The translations under genes were made by a program, and so were the position numbers. The notes below the pieces were generated by a model. It was not told the origin of the DNA, did no database searches, and saw only the letters and a list, made by a program, of their open reading frames with translations. Below, piece after piece: positions 8,883 through 19,501 of a DNA stretch of 64,000 nt; the first letter of the stretch is position 1, and each line of letters starts with the position of its first letter. The stretch covers positions 1 through 64,000 of the forward strand of contig NZ_SPMZ01000040.1 of assembly GCF_012939995.1 (NCBI RefSeq), given 5' to 3'. Source of the DNA: Candidatus Competibacter phosphatis (GTDB lineage Bacteria > Pseudomonadota > Gammaproteobacteria > Competibacterales > Competibacteraceae).

Positions 8883-11039
8883 CTATCGCCGCGCGATTCG
8901 CCAGCAATGATGGATTTTGGGTTGGCGGGCAAAGTCGGGTGGCAGCGTGCGTCGGCTCCAATCCTCGATCCGCAGATCGGCCAGAGCATCCCGGTCCAGC
9001 CGGAACGCGCGATGGTTGGTGGAGAAAATCAGCACGCCGTCCGGCGCCAACAGCCGCAGCGTCTGACGCAGCAGGCCAACATGATCCCGCTGCACGTCGA
9101 ACGATTCCGGCAATCGTTTGGAATTGGAAAAAGTCGGCGGGTCGAGAAAAATCAAGTCGTAGCATTCCCGCGCCTGATCCAGCCATTGCCGGCAGTCGGC
9201 TCGAATCAGGGCGTGGTGGGGGCCGTGGATGCCGTTCAACTCCAGATTGCGCCGGGCCCAGTCAAGATAAGTTGCCGACAGATCCACGGTGGTGGTGCTG
9301 GCCGCGCGCCCCAATGCGGCGCAAACAGTCGCCGTGCCGGTGTAGCCGAACAGGTTGAGGAAATGCCGTCCAGTTGCCAGTTCGCCCAGCTTTTGCCGGG
9401 TAATGCGGTGATCGAGGAATAGCCCGGTGTCCAGATAGTCGGTGAAATTGACCCAGAAGCGGGCCGCTCCCTCGTGAACTTCATGGAAACGTCCCTGTTC
9501 GGCCCGCTTCTGGTATTGGTTGGTTCCCCGCTGCCGCTGGCGGACCTTGAGGAAGACCTGCTCCGGTGGTAGTTCCAGTAGCGCCGGCAACACCGTGAGT
9601 ACCTGCTCCAGCCGTTCGCGTGCCTTGGCGGGATCGATGCTGGCGGGGGGTGCGTATTCCTGTACGTGCAGCCATCGTTCGTAACGATCCACCGCTACCG
9701 CGTATTCCGGCAAGTCGGCATCGTACAAACGATAGCAACGCACCCCTTCCCGTTCCACCCAGCGGCCGAGATGGCGCAGGTTTTTGCGTAGTCTGTTGAT
9801 GAAGCCCTCGGTGCCGCTTCCGGCCATGCGCTCCAATATCCGAGTCCGAGCACGCTGGTCGGACGCCTCCCGGTCGACGAAAAAGGTGGGTTCGATCCGA
9901 AAGCGCAGCAACCGGCATTCCAGTGGGCCGTTGTAAAAGACATGGGTTTTTTCGGCGCGCAACCCCATGCGTTTACCGAGTTCGGGATTGCCGGTGAGGA
10001 TCGCGGCCCGCCAGCCGCTAAAACGGGTTTTCATCCGCTCGCCGATTTGGCGGTATAACGCAGCCAGTTCGTCCCGTTCGCCCAAGCGTTCGCCGTAGGG
10101 TGGGTTGCTGATCAATAGTCCTGGTGGACCGTCCGGTGGTTCGATGTCGGTCAGTTCTCGCCGCTCGATGTCGATCCGGTTGGCCACCCCGGCGTGGCCG
10201 GCGTTGATCAGTGCCGCCCGAACGGCCTTGGGATCGTGATCGCTGGCCAGAATCAGTGGAATACGATTTAGACCGATCTCCCATCGCTGTCGCGCTTCGG
10301 CCAGCAGGCGGTTCCACAACGCCGGCACATGGCCCAACCAACCACTGAAACCCCAGTGCTCGCGCAACAGGCCGGGTGCCCGGTCGCCGGCGATCCAGGC
10401 CGCTTCGATGGCCAGCGTACCGGAACCGCATAGCGGGTCGAGCAAGGGGCCACCGGTCGCGGCGATGGCCGGCCAGCCGGCTTTCAGCAGCAGGGCGGCG
10501 GCCAGGGTTTCCTTCAGCGGTGCCGCCACCGTGGCCGTACGATAACCGCGCCGGTGCAGGCTGTCGCCGGACAGGTCGAGGCCGATCAGGGCTTGACCGT
10601 CGTGGGCCTGAACCTGGATGCGCAGGTCCGGCCGCAGCCGGTCGACGCCGGGTCGCCGGCCGCAACACGCCAGAAACCGATCCACGATGGCGTCCTTGAT
10701 CCGCTGCGCGCCGTAGTGGCTGTGATCGATACCGGTACAGGTGCCGCCGAAATCCACGGCGAGCGAGCCATCCGGGTCCAAGTGCTCTTCCCAGGGCAGT
10801 TCATGAACGCCGTTGTAGAGTTCGTCGGCGTCGGTGGCAGCGATTTCGGCCAGTACCAGCAGCACCCGGCTGGCGGTCCGTGACCACAGACAGGCGCGAT
10901 AGGCGAGTTCCAGCGGTCCCTGAAAACGGATGCCGCCGCGGATGGGTCTAGTCTCCGCCGCGCCTAACCCGGTCAGTTCCGCTGTCAGCAGCGGTTCGAC
11001 GCCAGCCGGTCCGGTGGCGATAAAAAGGGGTTCATCCAT
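8883..11039 (-). CDS. rlmL: Bifunctional 23S rRNA methyltransferase RlmKL (m2G2445 and m7G2069)
   Basis: At 718 residues this matches the fused gammaproteobacterial enzyme (E. coli RlmL is about 700). The N-terminal half has a THUMP-type RNA-binding region followed by an RlmL methyltransferase with DPLCGSGTLAIEAAW and the catalytic NPPYGER. The C-terminal half is an RlmK-type methyltransferase with NLFGYTGTATVCAA and FLDPPTFSNSKR. It modifies G2445 and G2069 of the 23S rRNA peptidyl-transferase region. It is directly downstream of ybaK with a 3-base gap and is probably co-transcribed with it. Confidence 0.93.
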   Translation of the reverse strand: MDEPLFIATGPAGVEPLLTAELTGLGAAETRPIRGGIRFQGPLELAYRACLWSRTASRVLLVLAEIAATDADELYNGVHELPWEEHLDPDGSLAVDFGGTCTGIDHSHYGAQRIKDAIVDRFLACCGRRPGVDRLRPDLRIQVQAHDGQALIGLDLSGDSLHRRGYRTATVAAPLKETLAAALLLKAGWPAIAATGGPLLDPLCGSGTLAIEAAWIAGDRAPGLLREHWGFSGWLGHVPALWNRLLAEARQRWEIGLNRIPLILASDHDPKAVRAALINAGHAGVANRIDIERRELTDIEPPDGPPGLLISNPPYGERLGERDELAALYRQIGERMKTRFSGWRAAILTGNPELGKRMGLRAEKTHVFYNGPLECRLLRFRIEPTFFVDREASDQRARTRILERMAGSGTEGFINRLRKNLRHLGRWVEREGVRCYRLYDADLPEYAVAVDRYERWLHVQEYAPPASIDPAKARERLEQVLTVLPALLELPPEQVFLKVRQRQRGTNQYQKRAEQGRFHEVHEGAARFWVNFTDYLDTGLFLDHRITRQKLGELATGRHFLNLFGYTGTATVCAALGRAASTTTVDLSATYLDWARRNLELNGIHGPHHALIRADCRQWLDQARECYDLIFLDPPTFSNSKRLPESFDVQRDHVGLLRQTLRLLAPDGVLIFSTNHRAFRLDRDALADLRIEDWSRRTLPPDFARQPKIHHCWRIARR

Positions 11040-11042
11040 GGG

Positions 11043-11531
11043 TTAATCCTCGATGGCGACGTTGACCAATATCGGTTGGAGCAATCGCTGGACATCGGTC
11101 GACGCCAGACTGACCAGTAGACCGCGCCTGCCGCCGTTGAGATAGACCAGCGGCAATGCCAAGATGCTTTCTTCCAGGTAGACCGGCATGGATTTGCGAG
11201 TGCCGAAGGGCGAAGTTCCGCCGACCAGATAACCGCTATGTTTATGGGCCGTGGCTGGGTCGCAGGGATGAATGGTCTTGACTCCCAACAGTCGGGCCAG
11301 TTCACGGGTGGATACTTTGCGATCGCCGTGCATCAGTACGATCAGCGGTTGCCGTTGGTCATTTTCCATGATCAGGGTTTTGATGACATGGTGCTCGTCC
11401 ACTCCCAGGCAGTGTGCGCTGTGAGCGGTGCCACCATGCTCTTCGTAAGAGTACGGATGTACGCTGAAGGCGACTTGGTGGTCCCGAAGGAATCGGATCG
11501 CGGGGGTCATTGAAAATTTAATTTTGCTCAT
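11043..11531 (-). CDS. ybaK: Cys-tRNA(Pro)/Cys-tRNA(Cys) deacylase YbaK family
   Basis: The 162-residue protein is a full-length YbaK/EbsC-type editing domain. Visible family features are HPYSYEEHGGTAHSAHCLG near the N-terminus, VIKTLIMEND, HGDRKVSTRELARLLG and the GYLVGGTSPFGTRKSMPVY loop. YbaK hydrolyses misacylated Cys-tRNA(Pro) in trans. The ATG at 11531 has little ribosome-binding sequence; an internal ATG seven codons later is an alternative. It is followed after 3 bases by rlmL. Confidence 0.88.
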   Translation of the reverse strand: MSKIKFSMTPAIRFLRDHQVAFSVHPYSYEEHGGTAHSAHCLGVDEHHVIKTLIMENDQRQPLIVLMHGDRKVSTRELARLLGVKTIHPCDPATAHKHSGYLVGGTSPFGTRKSMPVYLEESILALPLVYLNGGRRGLLVSLASTDVQRLLQPILVNVAIED

Positions 11532-11886
11532 TGCATTTTTTTCGTGAGGGTTTGTTGTTTATTTGTTTATTTGATAATTGTTGTAAGTAAAATAAAAATT
11601 GTATTATTTATAATAATATCCAGCGCAAAGAAATGGTAATATTAATGTATTTATATGTAAAATAACATATTTTAAATAGAACTTTTTCAATTCTAGATGA
11701 GATCTCCATTGGGTTGGTCGTTTGATGACAACATTTAATTGTTCGAGTAGATACTAAGGAATCAATTTTTTGTTGCTTAATGGCAAAAAAAATAGTGGTA
11801 TGTCTGATTCTTGATTTGGCAAACTTGATTTGCTTAGATGAAGCGGAAGCTCACCAATAAGTAGTTGCTGGGAGGATTTTACGACA
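11532..11886. other. AT-rich divergent intergenic region (about 355 bases)
   Basis: The gap between the divergent ybaK and the DUF882 gene is strongly AT-rich from about 11535 to 11860, with many runs of A or T. It must hold promoters for both sides. The only clear translational signal is GGGAGG at about 11870, ahead of the ATG at 11887. I see no gene or obvious structured RNA. Confidence 0.45.
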
Positions 11887-12477
11887 ATGCGAACAGACGC
11901 AACGCTTCAGGGCAGCAATAATGAAGAGGGTCAGCCGGAACTGGGCAGGCGGGGATTTCTGAAACTGGCGGTGGGTGGCCTTGGCGCCTTGACCTTGATG
12001 CCAGCCCTGTTGGAGGCGGCTATCCGGCGCGATCGCTATCTGCTGTTCTACAACCCCAACACCGGCGAGAGTATCCGCCAAGTCTACTGGACCCCTCGGG
12101 ACGGTTATATCCGCGAGGCCATTGGCGAGGTGAGCTGGGGATTGCGCGACCATCATAACGATCAGGTCAAGCTGTTCGATACCAACGTCCTGGATCAGCT
12201 CTACGCCCTGCAGGTGCAGATTAGCCCCGGTAGGCCGGTGCATGTCATCAGCGGCTACCGGTCGCAAAGTACCAACAGCATGCTGCGCGAGCATAGCCGA
12301 CGCGTGGCCCGCAACAGCTACCATATCCAGGCCATGGCGCTCGATATTCGCCTGCCGGACGGTCGAGTATCGGATTTGTATCAAGCGGCCCGTTCGCTGG
12401 GTGCTGGAGGGGTCGGTTACTATCCCTATTCCAACTTCGTGCATGTCGACAGTGGCCCGGTGCGCTACTGGAGCTAA
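11887..12477 (+). CDS. Tat-exported DUF882/YcbK-like (peptidase M15-type) protein
   Basis: A 196-residue protein with a twin-arginine signal (GRRGFLKLAVGGLGALTLMP, residues about 20-45). The exported part carries the DUF882 signature: VISGYRSQSTNSMLRE, then SYHIQAMALDIRLP and a C-terminal NFVHVDSGPVRYW. The His/Asp/His set (SxHxxAxAxD and HVD) is the zinc-ligand pattern of D-Ala-D-Ala carboxypeptidases of the VanY/YcbK type, so a role in peptidoglycan trimming is likely. E. coli YcbK has a similar size and is also a Tat substrate. Confidence 0.85.
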   Translation: MRTDATLQGSNNEEGQPELGRRGFLKLAVGGLGALTLMPALLEAAIRRDRYLLFYNPNTGESIRQVYWTPRDGYIREAIGEVSWGLRDHHNDQVKLFDTNVLDQLYALQVQISPGRPVHVISGYRSQSTNSMLREHSRRVARNSYHIQAMALDIRLPDGRVSDLYQAARSLGAGGVGYYPYSNFVHVDSGPVRYWS

Positions 12478-12617
12478 GTGGGCGTAACGCGCGAAAACAT
12501 GCTATCGCGATTGCCGGTGCTGATTTCTTCAGTGTTGCGAGTTGGCTGACTGAGGTCACCGCCCGATATTTTGTGCAAGAGTTCCTCTACGGCATCGTTC
12601 CATCCGTTTTTAAGGGC

Positions 12618-12653
12618 GCAAAAACAAAGAGGCGGCAAAGGCCGCCCCTTTGT
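12618..12653 (-). terminator. Rho-independent terminator of the TRAP transporter operon
   Basis: A perfect GGCGGC/GCCGCC stem with a four-base loop (12631-12646) extends over one mismatch into ACAAAG/CTTTGT (12624-12653). Read on the minus strand the stem is followed by TTTGTTTTTG. It sits about 30 bases after the stop of the dctM-like gene. Confidence 0.8.
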
Positions 12654-12684
12654 TGTGTTGCGATCCGGCCGATGCTTGCCCGTG

Positions 12685-13962
12685 CTAGAACAGTAGCCGT
12701 GGCAGGAACAGGCTGATCTGGGGGATGTAAGTAACGATGATCAGGAAGCTCAGCATGACCATCAGCCAGGGCAAGGCAGCTTTCACCACATCCCATAATG
12801 GCATGCCGGTGACGCCGGCGGTGACGAACAGATTCAATCCCACCGGTGGGGTGATCATGCCGATCTCCATGTTGACCACCATGATGATGCCCAAGTGGAT
12901 CGGATCGATACCGAGTTGAGTGGCGATGGGGAAGAAAATCGGTGCCAGGATCAGCAGGATCGACGATGGTTCCATGAAGTTGCCGGCAACCAACAGCACG
13001 ATGTTGACCACGATCAGGAATTGCCAGCCCGACAGTCCCCAGCCGACGATGGTTTCCGCCATGACCTGCGGAATGCGCTCGGTGGTCAACACATGGGCGA
13101 ACAACATGGCGTTGGAAATGATGAACAGCAGCATCACCGTCACCTTGCCGGCGTCCGCGAATACTCGGGGTATGTCGCGGAAGCCCATGTCGCGGTGGAT
13201 GAACAGGGCAACCACGAAGGCGTAGACTGCGGCGACCGCCGCCGCCTCGGTGGCGGTGAAGAATCCGCCGTAGATGCCGCCCAGCACCACGATGATCAGA
13301 CCCAGTCCCCAGATGGCCTCTCGGGTCGCCACCAATAATTCCCGAAACGAAACCCGTGGTTGCAGCGGAATCTTCATTTTCTTCGCGCTGACGAAAATGG
13401 CGATCATCAGCATCAGGCCCAGCACGATGCCGGGCACCACCCCCGCCATGAACAATTGACCGACCGAGGTTTCGGTGGCAGCGGCATACACCACCATCAC
13501 GATCGATGGCGGAATCAGAATTCCCAGGGTGCCGGCGTTGCAGATGATGCCGGCGGCGTATTTCTGCGGATAGCCGCCCTTGACCATGGCGCCGATCACG
13601 ATGGAGCCAATCGCCGCAACCGTGGCCGGTGACGAACCCGACACCGCTGCGAATAACATGCAAGCCAGTACCGAGGCGATGGCCATGCCGCCGGTGATAT
13701 GGCCGACCGCTGCGACGGCGAAGCGAATCAGCCGCTTGGCTACGCCACCGGTGGTCAGAAACGCCGAAGCCAGCACGAAGTAGGGAATTGCTAACAGGGT
13801 GTAGTGCTCCATGGTGTCGAACAGCTTCAACGACATGGAGGCCAGCGAATCGTTGGTGAAGAACAGAATGGTCAGGATGCTGGATAAGCCCAAAGAGAAA
13901 GCGATGGGAACGCCCATCAGCAGGAAAACGAACAGGATGGTAAATAGGAATAGCGAAGTCAT
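12685..13962 (-). CDS. dctM: TRAP transporter large permease subunit (DctM family)
   Basis: A 425-residue protein with about twelve hydrophobic helices and the DctM signatures GVPIAFSLGLSS near the N-terminus, SGSSPATVAAIGSI, and LILAPIFFPIATQLGIDPIHLGIIMVVNMEIGMITPPVG toward the C-terminus. It forms the sodium-driven transport channel for organic acids. The start overlaps the stop of the small permease by 4 bases, so the two are co-translated, and a strong terminator follows. Confidence 0.93.
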   Translation of the reverse strand: MTSLFLFTILFVFLLMGVPIAFSLGLSSILTILFFTNDSLASMSLKLFDTMEHYTLLAIPYFVLASAFLTTGGVAKRLIRFAVAAVGHITGGMAIASVLACMLFAAVSGSSPATVAAIGSIVIGAMVKGGYPQKYAAGIICNAGTLGILIPPSIVMVVYAAATETSVGQLFMAGVVPGIVLGLMLMIAIFVSAKKMKIPLQPRVSFRELLVATREAIWGLGLIIVVLGGIYGGFFTATEAAAVAAVYAFVVALFIHRDMGFRDIPRVFADAGKVTVMLLFIISNAMLFAHVLTTERIPQVMAETIVGWGLSGWQFLIVVNIVLLVAGNFMEPSSILLILAPIFFPIATQLGIDPIHLGIIMVVNMEIGMITPPVGLNLFVTAGVTGMPLWDVVKAALPWLMVMLSFLIIVTYIPQISLFLPRLLF

Positions 13963-14546
13963 GGCGCCTTCTCCTGACGGGCGGGGTCAGCGGGATGCAG
14001 AATTTCGACCGCCTCGACTACCTCGACCCCTTCGACCGATTCGATGGCTTCGCGGGCTTCGTCGGCCAGTTGCAAGCCTTCCTGCTGACCAAGGAGGGTA
14101 CGCCAGCCGACTTGTAGCAGCCGTAGCAGAGCTAGGAAAAGCCCGATGGGCAACATGATGAAGGGGATCCAGCGTGGGACAGGTAAATCCTGAGCTTCGA
14201 TACCCAGATCGTAGAGCTTGTAGACATAGCCGACCGAACCGACCAGCATGATGATGCAATAGGCGCAACAGGCCAGCACCCCGAGCAGGCCGATGATGCG
14301 GCGCAGCTTATGTGGAAACTGACGTACCAGCACGTCGATGCCGATGTGTGCGCCAGTCCTGATCCCGTAGGAAACGCCGAACAGCACGAGCCAGGCGAAC
14401 AGATAGGTGACCAGTTCCAGTGCCCAGGTAAAGCCGGTACCAAGTACATAGCGGTTGATCACCTGAACGAAAGAGATGGTGACCATCAGCGCCAGCAGTA
14501 GGGCGATAAACCCTTCTTCCAGATGATGGACAATGCGGGCAAACAT
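13959..14546 (-). CDS. dctQ: TRAP transporter small permease subunit (DctQ family)
   Basis: The 195-residue protein has four membrane helices within residues 10-155 and the DctQ-type segment WALELVTYLFAWLVLFGVSYG. The C-terminal 40 residues form an acidic tail (EAREAIESVEGVEVVEAVE) beyond the last helix, somewhat longer than in typical DctQ proteins. It couples the periplasmic binding protein to DctM. It is the middle gene of dctP-dctQ-dctM, after an intercistronic hairpin. Confidence 0.88.
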   Translation of the reverse strand: MFARIVHHLEEGFIALLLALMVTISFVQVINRYVLGTGFTWALELVTYLFAWLVLFGVSYGIRTGAHIGIDVLVRQFPHKLRRIIGLLGVLACCAYCIIMLVGSVGYVYKLYDLGIEAQDLPVPRWIPFIMLPIGLFLALLRLLQVGWRTLLGQQEGLQLADEAREAIESVEGVEVVEAVEILHPADPARQEKAP

Positions 14547-14580
14547 GGGAAACCCTCCGAACGGAAGCCTGAAAAACTAC

Positions 14581-14610
14581 CCTCCCGGCGCTTGCGGTGT
14601 CGCCGGGAGG
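14581..14610 (-). terminator. Intercistronic hairpin between dctP and dctQ
   Basis: A perfect 10-bp stem, CCTCCCGGCG/CGCCGGGAGG, with a 10-base loop. On the minus strand it is followed by GTAGTTTTTC. The position after the dctP stop and before dctQ suits a leaky terminator or 3' stabiliser that lets the binding protein be made in excess of the permease. Confidence 0.65.
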
Positions 14611-14633
14611 GGACGGCTTATATAGGCCCGCTG

Positions 14634-15671
<1,038 letters not shown>

Positions 15672-15817
15672 TCAAGGACTAATCGATAACATTGGTCCGA
15701 TCATTCGGATTCGCGGCGGAACCGGAACCCTGGGAATAAGCATAGAAAAGAAATAGCGTTATGCGCGGATAACGCGCACAACGGCCATTTGTTGCACCTT
15801 GATGGGGAGAGAGAATT

Positions 15818-16591
15818 TTAACCGCGAATGCCGGTGCCCCGGCGTAGCAGCCACAAGCTGTAGCCAAACAGGACGGCGACGAACAGCAGGATGATGACGA
15901 AGGCGAAACGGATGTCGATGTCCGACACGCCCAGGATGCCGTAACGGAAGGCGTTGATCATGTAAAGGATGGGGTTGAACAGGGATGTGGTCTGCCAGAA
16001 CGGTGGCAACATCTTGATGGAGTAGAAGATGCCGCCCAGATAGATCAGTGGGGTAAGCACGAACGTGGGTACCACCGAGATGTCATCGAAGCTCTTGGCG
16101 TAAATGCCGTTGAGCAATCCGGCCAGAGCGAACAGTACCGAGGTCAGGACGATCACCGCCAGCGTGACCAGCGGATGCCGCCATGGCAGGTCGGCGAAAA
16201 ACAGCGAGACCGCCGCGACCACGCCGCCCACCGCCAGGCCCCGCGCCACCCCGCCGCCGACGAAGCCCAGCACGATGATGGTGTTGGGTAGGGGCGAGAC
16301 CAGCATTTCCTCGATGTGCCGCTGAAACTTGGAGCTGAAGAACGAGGACACCACGTTCGAATAGGCATTGGTGATCACCGCCATCATGATCAGCCCCGGT
16401 GCGATGTACTGGGGATAGCTCAAACCTTCCACCGGCCCGATTTGGGCACCGATCAGCTTGCCGAAAATGATGAAATACAGCGCGGTGGTCACCGCCGGCG
16501 GCAGGATGGTCTGGATCCAAATACGCAGAAAACGCAGGGTTTCCTTGATGAGGATGGTTTGCAGGGCAACGAATTGGGTGCGAATGTTCAT
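15818..16591 (-). CDS. yadH: ABC-2 type transporter permease (YadH-like)
   Basis: A 257-residue inner-membrane protein with six hydrophobic segments and the ABC-2 family core: FLRIWIQTILPPAVTTALYF, PGLIMMAVITNAYSNV, FQRHIEEMLVSPLP and YLGGIFYSIKMLPPFWQ. It closely follows E. coli YadH. In many proteobacteria yadG (the ATPase) lies immediately upstream. Here a YadG-like ATPase lies on the same strand but about 7.9 kb away (24466-25398), with opposite-strand genes between. No ATPase is nearer, so the two are probably still partners. Confidence 0.88.
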   Translation of the reverse strand: MNIRTQFVALQTILIKETLRFLRIWIQTILPPAVTTALYFIIFGKLIGAQIGPVEGLSYPQYIAPGLIMMAVITNAYSNVVSSFFSSKFQRHIEEMLVSPLPNTIIVLGFVGGGVARGLAVGGVVAAVSLFFADLPWRHPLVTLAVIVLTSVLFALAGLLNGIYAKSFDDISVVPTFVLTPLIYLGGIFYSIKMLPPFWQTTSLFNPILYMINAFRYGILGVSDIDIRFAFVIILLFVAVLFGYSLWLLRRGTGIRG

Positions 16592-16750
16592 GGGGTGATT
16601 GGTTCCAGGTTGCTGACGCCCATTCCCGCTGGCAACGGCGCCATACTCTACTAATATTTCAGTTAGTTTTCATGGTTCGGACAGTGTGGCGCATACCGTG
16701 GCGCAAACGGGGCGTCGGGTGAAGACCGTCAATAATAGAGGGATGCCGGC

Positions 16751-18034
16751 ATGTCGGACGAGAACGCGCAAACCGCAACAGGGATGCCTGAAAATTCCGA
16801 ACGTGCGCCTTCCCAGGAGCACGACCCTCAGACCACGAAGCTACCGATGAGCGGCATCCGCGTCATCGACGTGGGTACCTTTCTGGCTGGCCCTTACGCG
16901 GCTTCGGTGCTGGGCGAATTCGGTGCCGAGATACTCAAGGTGGAGCATCCGCTGGCGGGCGATCCGATGCGGCGCTTCGGTACGGCGACCAAGCGTCACG
17001 ATGCCACCCTGGCCTGGCTCAGCGAAGCGCGCAATAAGAAATCGGTGCTGATCGACCTGCGCCAGCAAGAGGGCGTGCAACTGTTCCTCAAGCTGGTCGG
17101 GAAATCCGACGTGCTGATCGAAAACTTTCGGCCGGGGACCATGGAAGAGTGGGGTATCGGTTGGAAGGAGCTGAGCGAGATCAATCCCGGACTGGTTTTC
17201 TTGCGGGTGTCTGGTTACGGCCAAACCGGACCCTATCGCCACCGCTCCGGCTTCGCGCACATCGCCCACGCTTTCGGTGGGCTGTCCTATCTGGCCGGTT
17301 TTCCGGGTGAGACGCCGGTCGTGCCCGGCACCGCGCCTTTGGGCGATTACCTGTCGAGCCTGTACGGTGCGATCGGCATCATGCTGGCGCTGCGCCACCG
17401 GGAGAAAACCGGGCGCGGCCAGATCGTCGATATCGGTATTTACGAGGCCGTGTTCCGCCATCTGGATGAAATCGCCGCTTCTTACGGTTTGTTCGGCAAG
17501 ATCCGGGAACGCGAGGGTGCCGGCAGTTTTGTCGCGGTGCCGCACGGGCATTTCCGCACCCGGGACGATAAGTGGATCGCCATCGCCTGCACCACCGACA
17601 AGATGTTCGAGCGACTGTCCGAGGCGATGGAACGGCCGGAACTGGCTTCTTCCCGACTCTACGGCGAGCAGCGCAAGCGGCTGGCGGCGCGCGACGAAGT
17701 CAACCGGATCGTCATCGAGTGGGTGGGGTCGCTCAGCCGCGAGGAAGTGCTGAGTCGTTGCCTGGAAAAAGAAGTCCCGATCGGCAAGGTCAACAGCATC
17801 GCCGATATCTTCGAGGACGAGCATTTCCAGGCGCGCGGCAATCTGGCCCGGCTGGAAGAGCCGGGGTTGGGCGAGGTGGTGGTGCCCGGCGTGACGCCCA
17901 GGCTGTCGCTGACGCCCGGCCAGATCAACAATCTCGGGCCGCCGATGGGTAATGCGACCTATGAAGTCATGCGCGAACTGCTCGGCTTGTCGGCCGAGGA
18001 GATCAAGCAATTGCGCCAGCGCAAAATCATCTAG
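16751..18034 (+). CDS. smtA: Class III (family III) CoA-transferase, SmtA-like (succinyl-CoA:malate CoA-transferase subunit)
   Basis: The 427-residue protein is a family III CoA-transferase. It has LSGIRVID-type opening [49 protein letters not shown] and the catalytic aspartate Asp199 in [13 protein letters not shown] near-paralogue follows after 14 bases. Tandem genes of about 46 and 44 kDa are the arrangement of SmtA/SmtB in Chloroflexus, which convert malate to malyl-CoA with succinyl-CoA. The downstream Meh-, lyase- and Mct-like genes support that reading. A 35-residue N-terminal extension rich in polar residues precedes the conserved domain. Another acyl-CoA:acid transferase remains possible. 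Confidence 0.72.
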   Translation: MSDENAQTATGMPENSERAPSQEHDPQTTKLPMSGIRVIDVGTFLAGPYAASVLGEFGAEILKVEHPLAGDPMRRFGTATKRHDATLAWLSEARNKKSVLIDLRQQEGVQLFLKLVGKSDVLIENFRPGTMEEWGIGWKELSEINPGLVFLRVSGYGQTGPYRHRSGFAHIAHAFGGLSYLAGFPGETPVVPGTAPLGDYLSSLYGAIGIMLALRHREKTGRGQIVDIGIYEAVFRHLDEIAASYGLFGKIREREGAGSFVAVPHGHFRTRDDKWIAIACTTDKMFERLSEAMERPELASSRLYGEQRKRLAARDEVNRIVIEWVGSLSREEVLSRCLEKEVPIGKVNSIADIFEDEHFQARGNLARLEEPGLGEVVVPGVTPRLSLTPGQINNLGPPMGNATYEVMRELLGLSAEEIKQLRQRKII

Positions 18035-18048
18035 CGAGCGAAAGCACC

Positions 18049-19272
18049 ATGACGACCGCAACTTCCCAGGCTGAACTGCCGCTCGCCGGCATCCGGGTCA
18101 TCGATGTGGCCACGGTGATCGCGGCGCCCTATTGCGCGACCATTCTCGGCGAATTCGGCGCCGATGTGCTCAAGGTGGAGCACCCGATGGGCGGCGACGT
18201 TTGCCGCAAGTTCGGCACGCCGACTCATCGTGGCGACACGCTGGCTTGGCTTGGCGAGGCCCGCAACAAGAAATCGGTGACCATCGACCTGCATCGCCCC
18301 GACGGCGTCGAGTTGTTCAAGCGCTTGATCGAAAAGGCCGACGTACTGTGCGAAAACTTTCGGACCGGGACGCTGGAGAAATGGGGCCTGGGTTGGGAGG
18401 TGCTGCAACGGATCAATCCCGGCCTGATCATGCTGCGGGTGACCGGCTACGGCCAGACCGGCCCGTACCGGGACCGGCCCGGCTTCGCGCGCATCGCGCA
18501 TGCCGTCGGCGGCATTGCCTACCTGTCCGGGATGCCCAAGGGAACCCCCGTCACGCCGGGTTCGACCACGCTGGGCGATTATCTGACCGGTCTGTACGGC
18601 TGCGTGGGTGTGCTGATGGCTTTGCGCTACCGTGAGCAAACCGGTTTGGGCCAGTACGTCGATGCCGCTCTGTACGAGTCGGTGTTCCGCTGCACCGATG
18701 AATTGGCGTCGGCCTTTGCCATGTTCGGCACCGTGCGCGAGCGACATGGGCCGACCCACAACGATTTCGCCTGTCCCTATGGTCATTTCCCGACCAAGGA
18801 CGGGAAGTGGGTGGCCCTCGCTTGTGCCACCGACAAGTTGTTCGCAAGGCTGGCCGAGGCGATGGGGCGACCGGAACTGGCTTCTTCCGGGCTCTATGGC
18901 GAACAGAAGACCCGTTTGGAGAATCGTTCCGATGTCAACGAAATCGTGCGGGATTGGTGCGGGTCCCTGACTCGCGAGGAAGTACTCAAGCGCTGTTATG
19001 CGACCGGCGCACCGGCCGGTCCGCTGAACAACATCGCCGACATCTACGGTGACCGGCAGTTTCACGCCCGGCGCAATCTGGTGGCCATCGACGACGAGGA
19101 TTTGGGCGAGACTATCGTTGTGCCGTCGGTCATTCCTCGGCTGTCGGAAACGCCGGGGCAAATCCGTCATCTCGGTCCCAAACTGGGGCAGCATACCGAG
19201 GAGGTGCTCAGTGAACTGCTGGGGCTGAGCCAAGAGGAAATCGGCGAGTTGAAGAAGAAGCGGGTGATCTAG
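18049..19272 (+). CDS. smtB: Class III CoA-transferase, SmtB-like (partner subunit)
   Basis: The 407-residue product is strongly similar in sequence to the preceding gene across its whole length, with [52 protein letters not shown] and the catalytic aspartate Asp177 in [12 protein letters not shown]. Both genes end in a similar LGLSxEEI-x-x-L motif. They look like a duplicated pair forming a hetero-oligomer, as known for succinyl-CoA:L-malate CoA-transferase. The gene is followed by a lower-GC block that separates it from the rest of the pathway genes. Confidence 0.7.
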   Translation: MTTATSQAELPLAGIRVIDVATVIAAPYCATILGEFGADVLKVEHPMGGDVCRKFGTPTHRGDTLAWLGEARNKKSVTIDLHRPDGVELFKRLIEKADVLCENFRTGTLEKWGLGWEVLQRINPGLIMLRVTGYGQTGPYRDRPGFARIAHAVGGIAYLSGMPKGTPVTPGSTTLGDYLTGLYGCVGVLMALRYREQTGLGQYVDAALYESVFRCTDELASAFAMFGTVRERHGPTHNDFACPYGHFPTKDGKWVALACATDKLFARLAEAMGRPELASSGLYGEQKTRLENRSDVNEIVRDWCGSLTREEVLKRCYATGAPAGPLNNIADIYGDRQFHARRNLVAIDDEDLGETIVVPSVIPRLSETPGQIRHLGPKLGQHTEEVLSELLGLSQEEIGELKKKRVI

Positions 19273-19501
19273 TTCCTCGCCTCATGGGTCGATTGTGGAT
19301 GAGACGGGGCGGGTGTTGGATGGGGTGGACTGAAGAGCTATGACGTGTTGTCATCGCTGATACCAATCATTGGCCGATTAAGGGTTGTCGTTGAAGCTAT
19401 ATTTAAAGACTAGTTGATTTGAACTGCTGTGTGACTATTGCATCAAAATAAATGTCGTTAATGTTTGGTTTTAGGAGGTCTTGTTTTGTGTTAAGCGTCA
19501 C

